64,000 nt of DNA, from contig CASIAP010000009.1 in assembly GCA_949372645.1 (NCBI GenBank), positions 1 through 64,000 on the forward strand, in the 5' to 3' direction. The notes under the pieces are model-generated. The model was not told the origin of the DNA, made no database searches, and worked only from the letters and a program-made list of their open reading frames with translations. Origin of the DNA: Candidatus Poseidoniaceae archaeon. Lineage in GTDB: Archaea; Thermoplasmatota; Poseidoniia; Poseidoniales; Poseidoniaceae. The position numbers and the translations under genes were made by a program. Shown piece by piece: positions 25,840 to 33,754 of this stretch. Position 1 is the first letter of the stretch. Each line of letters starts with the position of its first letter.

Positions 25840-26628
25840 ATGAAGTACTCGCTTTCTGCAGCAACTCTTGTTTTTCTTTTAGTGCTCAGTGCAGCAACTG
25901 GAGCAGCACTCAACAACCTGTCGACCTCGAATTCTTCGAAGACAGGCACCTTTTCAATCGAAGCCCCCGTTGTTTATGGGATCAATGAATACACCCTGGT
26001 AGAAATTGATGAAGGAGATAATGATGAAGAAGATGTGATTACAGAACGCCTTCATGAATTTAAGTTTGAGGCGAACAATGCTGATGGTGTGGTGACGTGG
26101 GACTTTGGCGATGGAACAACCGCCACTGGGCAAACAGTCAATCACAGTTTCATGGAACCTGATTTTTACATTGTTACTGCAACATCTGTCTCACTCGATT
26201 CAATCAGTGTCGCAACAGTGGAAGTCACAGTTGACCTCAAAGGGTTCGTAGAATCTGATAACATGGAGTGTGTTTGCACCCCTACGGCCAAATCGACAGT
26301 CATCAATCTTCGTCCTTCAGCAGGCACAGTTTCCTTTGAAGGTGTTGTAACGGTCGAGCATGACGGCAGTAGCGAATCGTGCTCTCTCCGCAATCCGTTA
26401 CAGGAATGCCATGTCCGTGTTCTACTCGAGCGCACTGTGGACGGATCGGTTATCGATCAAGAGCTCCTTTTCGATGATACATTCCGCACCAATGAGCACA
26501 GCGTCTCTTTTGAGATGATGGACATGGAGCTCGAAATTGGAGAAGGATTGCAATTACGCCTTGAGACTGACCAGGTGCGGGATTGGCACAAACCATCAAC
26601 GCAGTGGAGCATGACGGCACCAGTTTGA
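25840..26628 (+). CDS. secreted PKD-domain protein
   Basis: 262 residues from the ATG at 25840, chosen because the signal peptide MKYSLSAATLVFLLVLSAATGA follows; an upstream in-frame extension to 25666 would bury it. A PKD domain is seen at about 70-120, including GVVTWDFGDGTTATGQTVNH SF, where WDFGDGT is the hallmark. The rest is beta-rich with a Cys pair (MECVCTP) and another (SCSLRNPLQEC). PKD domains are common spacers or carbohydrate/protein-binding modules in archaeal surface proteins. There is no C-terminal membrane helix, so it may be released or bound to another surface protein. Confidence 0.7.
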   Translation: MKYSLSAATLVFLLVLSAATGAALNNLSTSNSSKTGTFSIEAPVVYGINEYTLVEIDEGDNDEEDVITERLHEFKFEANNADGVVTWDFGDGTTATGQTVNHSFMEPDFYIVTATSVSLDSISVATVEVTVDLKGFVESDNMECVCTPTAKSTVINLRPSAGTVSFEGVVTVEHDGSSESCSLRNPLQECHVRVLLERTVDGSVIDQELLFDDTFRTNEHSVSFEMMDMELEIGEGLQLRLETDQVRDWHKPSTQWSMTAPV

Positions 26629-26754
26629 TACGAAGACCAATCTCTTTTTTGAAGCAGTGGTCCGATACAGATGCTAGCGTTTGAAACGCTTTTTTTCAAA
26701 GGCCTGCCATACACCAACTCCTTTCGTATAGAGTTCACGGATTCGGCTATGGGT

Positions 26755-28014
26755 TTAGTAATTAATTCTCGAAAATTCAAGCTCCAATTTCACAGAGACA
26801 TCATTTTCTCCGCGGTTATCATATGATTTGGTAAAACTACCTTGTCCCTCGTCTAATTCCATTGTCCAGTAATAGCTTTGGCCGGAACCTGGGGCATAAT
26901 CTAATTGGTCGTCGGATGTCGCATCATCATCCCAAAGCTGAACAGAAATACAAACTGTAGTGGCAGATTCTGAGAAATCATGAACAGAATAATGCCAATC
27001 TGAAATATCATACGAGTTTTTGTGAACGCTGTATGTGTAGTAAGTAAAATCAGTACTTGAGGAGCATGAACTATCGACGCCAATATATGCATACACATCC
27101 GGATTTGAACCGTCTCCATCATAATACCCGTTTGACCAAGCGGTGAATTGAGTAAGTCTTAGGCTGATAGCCCCGTTTCCTGAATCGTACCAATCATTGG
27201 AATCGGAATAACCATCATTGTCGTCATCCTCATCCTCTATGGAATCTTTACATCCATCCCCATCAAAATCAGAATAAGAATTACTTGTCCACCCGGTATA
27301 TCCTTTCGGGCAATCATCAATCCAATCGCTTTTACCATCATCATCATCATCATCATCTTCAGAAGAATCTTTGCACCCATCTCCGTCCATGTCGGTTGAA
27401 TAAGAAGATGTCCATGCAGTGACTCCATTTGGACAACTGTCGTAGCCATCATCAATTCCATCATAATCTGAATCGAGGTTAATATCGTCTAAAACCTCAT
27501 CTATATCGAGGCCTGCATCACCAACTGAAGATGAAGCACTTGATGAAGTATAGGCATATGTACCAACACTCGCTAATACGATTGCTAAAGCAATCATACA
27601 AACACCAACCACAGTATTCGCAGTGTTATCGGAATTAGATTTCTTAAAAGATGGATTATAGATAATCGGGTTCATATTTCGTGTTTGGGGTGCGGCATAT
27701 TGTTGATGAACTGCTACATGCGAATTGGAGCCCGGGTATTGCTGTGGATAAGGTAAATTGGGCACAGGATTCGAAACATAATTTACGGCTTGTTGCAATT
27801 CATTGGATTGCAAGGTTCGATCCGAATTAATATCAAAATATGGGGCTGCATTTGTTAATGAGGCCTGAGATATTCCTGCATTACCTGCAGCAGATTGTAT
27901 AGCTGCCATGTCTAATGAACTGCTATCAAGGACTTCACTTTGAGGGGGGGCCGGAATCCAATCATTTCCAGTCCACATCCAATACCCATCTTCGCTAAAG
28001 GTTGGGCCGCCCAT
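26755..28014 (-). CDS. single-pass membrane protein with EF-hand and calcium-binding TSP3 repeats
   Basis: 419 residues. The N-terminus has a DGYWMWTGNDWIPAPP motif, resembling the short W-x-W-x-G-x-x-W domain of DUF2510-type proteins, then an EF-hand loop FDINSDRTLQSNELQQAV near 75. One membrane helix (VVGVCMIALAIVLASVGTYA, about 135-155) separates these cytoplasmic parts from the outside. Outside are thrombospondin-3-like Asp-rich repeats (DSDYDGIDDGYDSCP, DMDGDGCKDSSEDDDDDDDG, DFDGDGCKDSIED) followed by a beta domain of ~120 residues. A possible calcium-sensing or adhesive protein. It lies divergently beside the Ser/Thr kinase gene, which has a similar Pro-rich start. A TATA-like box is at 28035-28045. 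Confidence 0.72.
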   Translation of the reverse strand: MGGPTFSEDGYWMWTGNDWIPAPPQSEVLDSSSLDMAAIQSAAGNAGISQASLTNAAPYFDINSDRTLQSNELQQAVNYVSNPVPNLPYPQQYPGSNSHVAVHQQYAAPQTRNMNPIIYNPSFKKSNSDNTANTVVGVCMIALAIVLASVGTYAYTSSSASSSVGDAGLDIDEVLDDINLDSDYDGIDDGYDSCPNGVTAWTSSYSTDMDGDGCKDSSEDDDDDDDGKSDWIDDCPKGYTGWTSNSYSDFDGDGCKDSIEDEDDDNDGYSDSNDWYDSGNGAISLRLTQFTAWSNGYYDGDGSNPDVYAYIGVDSSCSSSTDFTYYTYSVHKNSYDISDWHYSVHDFSESATTVCISVQLWDDDATSDDQLDYAPGSGQSYYWTMELDEGQGSFTKSYDNRGENDVSVKLELEFSRINY

Positions 28015-28034
28015 ACGATTAACATGGTAAGGTA

Positions 28035-28045
28035 GTATTTAATAC
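28035..28045 (-). promoter_or_regulatory. palindromic TATA-like box for the gene starting at 28014
   Basis: GTATTTAATAC is a near-perfect palindrome 21-31 bp upstream of the ATG at 28014, the spacing of an archaeal TATA box with a leaderless transcript. Because it is palindromic it could also be read toward the kinase gene on the plus strand, whose start is about 100 bp away. Confidence 0.5.
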
Positions 28046-28143
28046 CCAAATTCCACTGAATTAGGGGTTTGCCACTATGATGCGAAACATATAGAAGTTC
28101 CAATCAACACAGAGGTATTGCGACGACCGCTTTTGGTGAAACC

Positions 28144-30324
28144 TTGCAGCCAACAAACCCGTATCTACCCCCCCAGACTCCTCCGGAGCCGAGAACCGAA
28201 GGTGCTCAGTGGGCGAATGCTAGAGATTCTCACCCCGGATATGGAGGTGCTCAGAGAATTATTTCACAGCAACCCCCATTGAATATTACGCCAGCAGGTA
28301 TGCGAAATAGTCCGAGCTCGGGCGTTGCAGGAATGTATTTCCCCCCGGCAAAAAGACCTTATGACCTCTCTTATTTGTCTCAAACCCATAAAGAGAGTCT
28401 GAAAAATCATAATCTGAAGATGTCCATCATTCCATTGACAGTCATATTTGGACTATTCGCTATTGGCTGGGCTTGGCTCTTCGGTATTGCAGCTTATTTT
28501 TGGAGCGTATGGATCTTATTACGTCATCGTTCAATTTTTATAAAACTGCCTCGAATAGAATCAAGAACACATATGCCTTCATGGCTTGGTTGGCTCTCTT
28601 TAGTACCTCTTCTAAATTTCCTCATAATTCCGTTCTCTCAAGATGAATTAAGGCGTCAATTGAACCTTCAATTCAGTTTAAGAGAGAAGATGCTTCCATT
28701 TTCAAGGGGCCCGATCATTGGCGCAGCATGGACCCAATCCCTTTCCATTCTCCTCGCCTTGCCAATTATTATTACCATAATCTCCTATGAATCATTAAGG
28801 GAGTGGTGGGTATCAATAATTAGTTTGCTTTGGCATATCCCAATTGTTTTGATTTCCATCGCTACCCTCGCCTTTTTGCTTCATGTTACCAACAAGTCAC
28901 AAAAGAGTTGGTGGCCGAATAAACACAATGAATCGAAATCCGGAAGAGACCTAGTTGGGGTCACAACGGTTCCATTATTAGTCACAATCATCAGTATTTT
29001 TATTATGACAATGATCATTCTTCCAATATTTGGAGGAGATTGTACTTCCAGCTGGGAGAACGACTACAGCTGCAGCTACTTTGATGTTGGATGGCAAATG
29101 CAAGTGCGAATCTTTTTCCCTTGCGCTTTTGCAGTTCTATTTGGCCTGAATACAAGAGTAGATGATTCCAAACAAAAGAATCGTAGAGGAAGGGTTTATG
29201 CGCTATACTCCGCTTTGATTGCATTATTTGCCTTCGTCCCATATATCTCCTTGGTAACAACGTTCACTTCGATTGCCCTAATGGTTGCAGCATTTGTTTT
29301 GATAATAATTGTAGAAGTTTTGATTGGAGTGTCTGTGAATAACCTCTGCCGAGAGTCGAGTAATTTTTCAAATCAAACAGTGTTCACGCTGCCACCTCAA
29401 ACTGCAGCACCTCAAGCCCCAGCCTCTCAAATATACCCCCAACAGGTTCAACCTGTTCAAATGGATGAATTGACGAAGACAAGGAAACGATTTACAAGAA
29501 CTCAGATGTTTGCTAGCGGGGGAATGGCAGCAGTATTTCATTGCAAAGATAATGCCGATGGCTCGACGAAAGTTTGGAAACAAGCTCAAGGCGAACATAT
29601 CCCTCTCAATGATGCCAATAAGCGATTAAAATTTGAGGCTGAAGTATTGATGGCTGCAAATCACCCTCGAATTCCAACATATTTCGGATTTACCGATGTA
29701 GAGAACGATGATGGAAAAGATGAAAATGTTTTGATAATGGAATACTTAGAAGGTGGGGATTTGAAGGCCACAGTTGCTCAAGTATCGAAAGTAGGATTGT
29801 CAATGCCAACAGATACGATCATCGATTATCTCAAAGCAATGTGCGAACCTTTGGTTCATATGGCTTCTTTCTCCGAACCTATTTATCACCGTGATTTGAA
29901 ACCACATAATGTCATAATTCACCCGACTCGGGGACCAGTAATCATTGATTGGGGTCTTGCCAAAGCAGTACAAGGTGGATCGGATATCTCAGTAACTCGT
30001 GGAGGGTCAGGGACTTGGACTTCTCCAGAAAGAGATTCTGGAATTTCAGGCTCTTTTACAGATGTGTACAGTCTTGGAAAGGTTCTCTATTATCTCGCAA
30101 CATGTAAACAACCCCCTGCAATTATTTCTACTGCCGAGAAGGATGAAATGATTTCATCAGGGCGCCCTATTTGGCTTGCAGAGTTAATGATTAAATCTTC
30201 ATGGCCGCGCCACCAAGAAAGAATTCAAACAGTTAAGGCGTTTTTAGGAGTATTGGAAAATCAAGGTGAAAGCCCAGCTGTAGAGCAGCCTGCAGAATCC
30301 GATGATTTCACAACATGGGGCTGA
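28144..30324 (+). CDS. membrane-bound Ser/Thr protein kinase (Hanks type)
   Basis: 726 residues from a TTG preceded by GGTGAAA; an ATG 156 bp downstream is an alternative. The N-terminal ~60 residues are Pro-rich. A block of about eight hydrophobic helices spans ~95-410. The kinase domain is C-terminal (about 450-705): ASGGMAAVFHC (Gly loop), TKVWKQ (likely Lys), FEAEVLMAANHPRIP (Glu of helix C), YHRDLKPHNVII (catalytic loop near 582), then I-D-W-G in place of DFG (near 602), TWTSPERDSG (APE-like) and DVYSLGKVLYYL. All catalytic residues needed are present. The kinase is followed 4 bp later by a PP2C phosphatase, so they are probably a reversible phosphorylation pair. Confidence 0.88.
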   Translation: MQPTNPYLPPQTPPEPRTEGAQWANARDSHPGYGGAQRIISQQPPLNITPAGMRNSPSSGVAGMYFPPAKRPYDLSYLSQTHKESLKNHNLKMSIIPLTVIFGLFAIGWAWLFGIAAYFWSVWILLRHRSIFIKLPRIESRTHMPSWLGWLSLVPLLNFLIIPFSQDELRRQLNLQFSLREKMLPFSRGPIIGAAWTQSLSILLALPIIITIISYESLREWWVSIISLLWHIPIVLISIATLAFLLHVTNKSQKSWWPNKHNESKSGRDLVGVTTVPLLVTIISIFIMTMIILPIFGGDCTSSWENDYSCSYFDVGWQMQVRIFFPCAFAVLFGLNTRVDDSKQKNRRGRVYALYSALIALFAFVPYISLVTTFTSIALMVAAFVLIIIVEVLIGVSVNNLCRESSNFSNQTVFTLPPQTAAPQAPASQIYPQQVQPVQMDELTKTRKRFTRTQMFASGGMAAVFHCKDNADGSTKVWKQAQGEHIPLNDANKRLKFEAEVLMAANHPRIPTYFGFTDVENDDGKDENVLIMEYLEGGDLKATVAQVSKVGLSMPTDTIIDYLKAMCEPLVHMASFSEPIYHRDLKPHNVIIHPTRGPVIIDWGLAKAVQGGSDISVTRGGSGTWTSPERDSGISGSFTDVYSLGKVLYYLATCKQPPAIISTAEKDEMISSGRPIWLAELMIKSSWPRHQERIQTVKAFLGVLENQGESPAVEQPAESDDFTTWG

Positions 30325-30328
30325 TTAA

Positions 30329-31075
30329 ATGAGTGCAGACCGTGTATTCGTAGATCTCTCAGGAGTCGATGCAACTTCGTTGAAAGGAAAGCGGCCAAAA
30401 GATGAAGATTATATCATCGCTTCTTCAGTTCAAAACAGAATTGAAGTCGCTGTAATCTTAGATGGCATGGGTGGAGGCGCTGCTGGGGAGAAAGCATCAG
30501 AATACGGGGGAAAAGCCTTTGTTGAATCAGCGAGTCTCTCGAAACTAACATCTGTGAAATCACGAAGAAAATCTTTGAATCTTTGCATCAAAGCTGCAAA
30601 TCTTGCAGTCGATAACATTTCTACAGAACACAAGTCAAGGAGCGGCTCTACCATAACGGCGATTCTTGTAAAAAGGGGAAAGAAAGGGTCAATTAAATGG
30701 GCAGTAATGGCGCACGTAGGCGATACACGTGCTTATCGAATAAGGGATGGAGAAGTAACCTTGTTGAGCCAAGACCACTCAATGACGGGTGAAATGGTTC
30801 GAGCAGGATATATCGAACTTCATCAAATCGAAGAAACTCATGGGAAAAATGTACTCACAATGTCGCTTGGCGGGCCAGACGAATTGAACCCTCAAGTTGA
30901 AGAGGTTGAACTTACAAACGGCGACATAATTATGCTATGCTGTGACGGAGTTTGGGGGCCATTGCATACTGAACAAGGAATGGAAGTCAAGTCGCTTTCC
31001 TCTATCGAAATCGCCAATGAAGCATTAGCACGAGGAAGTACAGATAATTGCAGCATACTATTCTGGACTTTGTGA
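30329..31075 (+). CDS. PP2C-family protein phosphatase
   Basis: 248 residues. The PP2C/SpoIIE metal-dependent phosphatase motifs are in order: VAVILDGMGGGAAGEKASEY (metal Asp in DGMGG), AVMAHVGDTRAYRIRDGEVT (GDTR), LSQDHSMTGEMVRAGYI, and IMLCCDGVWGPL (metal Asp). TDNCSILF near the end supplies the last conserved D-N. It removes phosphate from Ser/Thr, probably on targets of the adjacent kinase, in the cytoplasm. It starts 4 bp after the kinase stop. Its 3' end overlaps the convergent helical-repeat gene by 18 bp. Confidence 0.92.
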   Translation: MSADRVFVDLSGVDATSLKGKRPKDEDYIIASSVQNRIEVAVILDGMGGGAAGEKASEYGGKAFVESASLSKLTSVKSRRKSLNLCIKAANLAVDNISTEHKSRSGSTITAILVKRGKKGSIKWAVMAHVGDTRAYRIRDGEVTLLSQDHSMTGEMVRAGYIELHQIEETHGKNVLTMSLGGPDELNPQVEEVELTNGDIIMLCCDGVWGPLHTEQGMEVKSLSSIEIANEALARGSTDNCSILFWTL

Positions 31076-31771
31076 AGGAATTTCAATCGCTTCAACCCTT
31101 GTAATACCATCAGAATTCGAAATCGATTGCAGTAACTCTTCTTTCAGTGCCCGGGCCTGTTCCACTTTACCATCCGCTAATAATTCAAGACATAAATGGT
31201 ATCCAGCATTATTTCTTGCGCCTTTAGAAGATCCATGCCCCCAAACATCTTTATGATGTATTATAGCATTTTGAAGTGCATTTACCCTCTTTAGTTCATC
31301 ATCCATTCTTAGATAGAGGTTGTGTGAATATTCACCAGCTACAAGATGTGCCTGTTCGCAATGAGGGTCTAACTCGAGAGCTTCCTCTATACGTTCATTC
31401 ATCAGATCAATACGCCCTCTACGCGCATGCGTAAGTGCTTGTAGGGAAAGCAATGATGCAGTAACAGTCACAAGTCCAGCAGAGCGCTGTTCCTTGATTA
31501 GTGTTGAAAGTTCAGCGATAATATAGTCCATTCCTCGTGCACCGTTTGATTTTTCACCTCGGTGTAACTTACGTATTTCTCTTCGATATTCTGTAATCAC
31601 TTCACTGATTGATTTTAGTTCATCTGAACCCGGGATGCTGATGTTGATCACACTGTCGCTGAGGGTCATTTTTTTTATCTGCGACACTTCAAATTCCCCA
31701 ATTACGGAATCACGAACCTCAATATTCACCACTTTTTCTTCGGAATTATCGGATGCGCCGCTGGTGCCCAT
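31058..31771 (-). CDS. helical-repeat (TPR-like) protein next to the kinase/phosphatase pair
   Basis: 237 residues, soluble. After a ~40-residue N-terminus rich in Ser, Asp and Val with repeated I-x-V/I-x-D-S-V-I units (IEVRDSVIGEF; MTLSDSVINISI), the rest is helical. Segments such as LLSLQALTHARRGRIDLMNE RIEEALELDPHCEQAHLVAG show the A-x-x-x-G-R-x-x-x-A-x-x-x-x-x-A-L-E-x-D-P pattern of TPR repeats. It may be a scaffold or a substrate of the kinase. Its 3' end overlaps the PP2C gene by 18 bp tail to tail. Not recognised more precisely. Confidence 0.55.
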   Translation of the reverse strand: MGTSGASDNSEEKVVNIEVRDSVIGEFEVSQIKKMTLSDSVINISIPGSDELKSISEVITEYRREIRKLHRGEKSNGARGMDYIIAELSTLIKEQRSAGLVTVTASLLSLQALTHARRGRIDLMNERIEEALELDPHCEQAHLVAGEYSHNLYLRMDDELKRVNALQNAIIHHKDVWGHGSSKGARNNAGYHLCLELLADGKVEQARALKEELLQSISNSDGITRVEAIEIPSQSPE

Positions 31772-31958
31772 GGCGAGAGATATTTTTCAAATTATTTCAG
31801 CATTAGTATTCAAATAAGGGAATTGTTGGCACATAGCACAATCCTGAGCAAACGTTCATCTCCAGCACAACAGGAATTCGAATGCCTATTCGCACATATG
31901 TGCAAAGCGTTTGCATGCCTTTATCGAATTATGGCTACTTTGCAACGCCAAAAACAAC

Positions 31959-33560
31959 TCAAGCGAGAGGTTGAGGTGCTGCAGCATTTACTTCAGCTGA
32001 AACGCCATCTTGGTAACGAGCAAAGTTTTCGTTAAACATTGCTGCAAGTTTATCGGCAGTCATATCGAAATTTTCTGAGTTCTCCCAAGTGTTCCGAGGT
32101 TGCAAGATTTCTTCAGGAACATTTGGACATTCAACAGGGACTTCGAATCCAAACCGCGGGTCAACGACGTAATGTACATTATCCAACTTCCCATCCATAG
32201 CTGCATTGAGCATAGCACGGGTGTATCGTATCTTCATTCGATTGCCAACACCGTATGCGCCACCGGACCAGCCGGTGTTAATCAGCCAAGCATTTGCACC
32301 ATGTTCTTCCATTTTATTCGAAAGAAGATCAGCATAAACTCCAGGGTGCATTGGCATAAACGGTTCTCCGAAGCAAGCAGAAAAGGTTGCTTGAGGTTCT
32401 TTGACGCCAATTTCAGTTCCAGCTACCTTTGCAGTATAGCCTGAGATGAAGTGGTAAGCGGCTTGTTCAGGGGTTAAGCGAGAAATCGGAGGTAAGACGC
32501 CAAAAGCATCACACGTCAAGAAGATGACATTTTGAGGATGCCCGCCTTTGGAATCCATCGTTCGGTTTTCGATGAATTCTATCGGATAAGACCCGCGGGT
32601 GTTTTGGGTCTTGCTGACATCAGCAAAGTCGGGCACACCATTTTCATCCATGACGATGTTTTCAAGAACGGTTCCAAACTTTTGAGTCGTGCCAAAGATT
32701 TCTGGTTCATCTTCTTCTGAGAGGTCGATGAGTTTTGCATAACACCCACCTTCGAAATTGAATACCCCGTTTGCGCCCCAGCCGTGTTCATCATCGCCGA
32801 TAAGAGCGCGATTTGGGTCTGCAGAAAGAGTAGTTTTGCCAGTTCCAGAGAGTCCAAAGAAGATAGCGGTATTTTCTCCAGTGGTGTTCGCTGAACAATG
32901 CATTGGGAGGATTCCTTTCTTTGGAAGAATGAGATTCATTACCGAAAAAATCGACTTTTTGATTTCTCCAGCATATCGAGTGCCTCCAATAATAACTTCT
33001 TTTGCAGCATAATTGACGATAACGAAACATTGAGAATTCAATCCATCCACTTCGGCATCGGCTTCAAAGTGAGGGGCATGAAGCACGGTAAATTCTGGGG
33101 AATGGGTACTGAGACGTTCTGCATCTGGTCGAATGAACATGTTGCGCGCAAAGGCGTTGTGCCAAGCATTTTGATTTATCACCCGAATCGGCAAAGCCTC
33201 GCTGAAATCTGCACCGCAGTAGAGGTCTTGAACGAAAAGCGTATCTTGGGCAGAAAGATAGTCGGCGACCTTCGCTCTCATTTTCGTAAAAGTGGCCAAA
33301 TCCGTTGAAATATTTACGTTACCCCAGTTGATGTCTTCTGAAGTGGTTGCTTCATCGACGATGAATTTGTCGTTCGGTGAACGCCCAGTCCGTTCCCCAG
33401 TCTCGGTGACCAATGCTCGGTGGGAGCTGAACACACCTTCTTTTCGGGCAACAGCTAACTCGATAAGGGCTGGAGCCTCTTGGTTCCAATACACTTCTCC
33501 CGAGGGAGTAATTCCGTGCGCGTTTAGGTCTCCGGTCGGAGTCCCATAGGTGGCCGCCAT
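31959..33560 (-). CDS. pckA: phosphoenolpyruvate carboxykinase (ATP)
   Basis: 533 residues from the ATG at 33560, which has GGGGGTGAT as ribosome-binding site; a frame extension of 55 codons upstream is not credible as protein. The ATP-type PEPCK signature is complete: TGRSPNDKFIVDE, YCGADFSEALPIRVI, the kinase P-loop FFGLSGTGKTTLSADPNR, DDEHGWG near it, and INTGWSGGAYGVGNRMKI. It catalyses oxaloacetate + ATP to PEP + CO2 + ADP, the entry to gluconeogenesis. ATP-type enzymes are typical of bacteria and marine archaea. It is a single gene with the giant membrane protein divergent to it. Confidence 0.95.
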   Translation of the reverse strand: MAATYGTPTGDLNAHGITPSGEVYWNQEAPALIELAVARKEGVFSSHRALVTETGERTGRSPNDKFIVDEATTSEDINWGNVNISTDLATFTKMRAKVADYLSAQDTLFVQDLYCGADFSEALPIRVINQNAWHNAFARNMFIRPDAERLSTHSPEFTVLHAPHFEADAEVDGLNSQCFVIVNYAAKEVIIGGTRYAGEIKKSIFSVMNLILPKKGILPMHCSANTTGENTAIFFGLSGTGKTTLSADPNRALIGDDEHGWGANGVFNFEGGCYAKLIDLSEEDEPEIFGTTQKFGTVLENIVMDENGVPDFADVSKTQNTRGSYPIEFIENRTMDSKGGHPQNVIFLTCDAFGVLPPISRLTPEQAAYHFISGYTAKVAGTEIGVKEPQATFSACFGEPFMPMHPGVYADLLSNKMEEHGANAWLINTGWSGGAYGVGNRMKIRYTRAMLNAAMDGKLDNVHYVVDPRFGFEVPVECPNVPEEILQPRNTWENSENFDMTADKLAAMFNENFARYQDGVSAEVNAAAPQPLA

Positions 33561-33754
33561 ATCACCCCCTTCCGCGGGCCCTCTTTGTCCCTTTTGGCGA
33601 GAACCCTTCTTGAAAAGCAGGTTTGATTCTTTGAAAACAATGCATCGCATCTTACTTTTACTTTTTTCGGACAAAAACGGACGTCTCGGAAAAGTGTAGC
33701 CGAATCCACAAATCTTAGAAAGCATTGAAGGTAACTTGTGTGGGGTAAGGATTC

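Noticed and set aside
27085-27125. tRNA-like GGATTTGAACC on the plus strand
   Set aside because: No acceptor, anticodon or D arm can be formed; it lies inside a coding gene.
27335-27360. ATC/TCA-type microsatellite
   Set aside because: It encodes an Asp run within the TSP3-type repeats of the membrane protein and is not a separate element.
33561-33725. N-terminal extension of PEPCK
   Set aside because: The extra 55 codons look like translated non-coding sequence, and a strong ribosome-binding site precedes the ATG at 33560.
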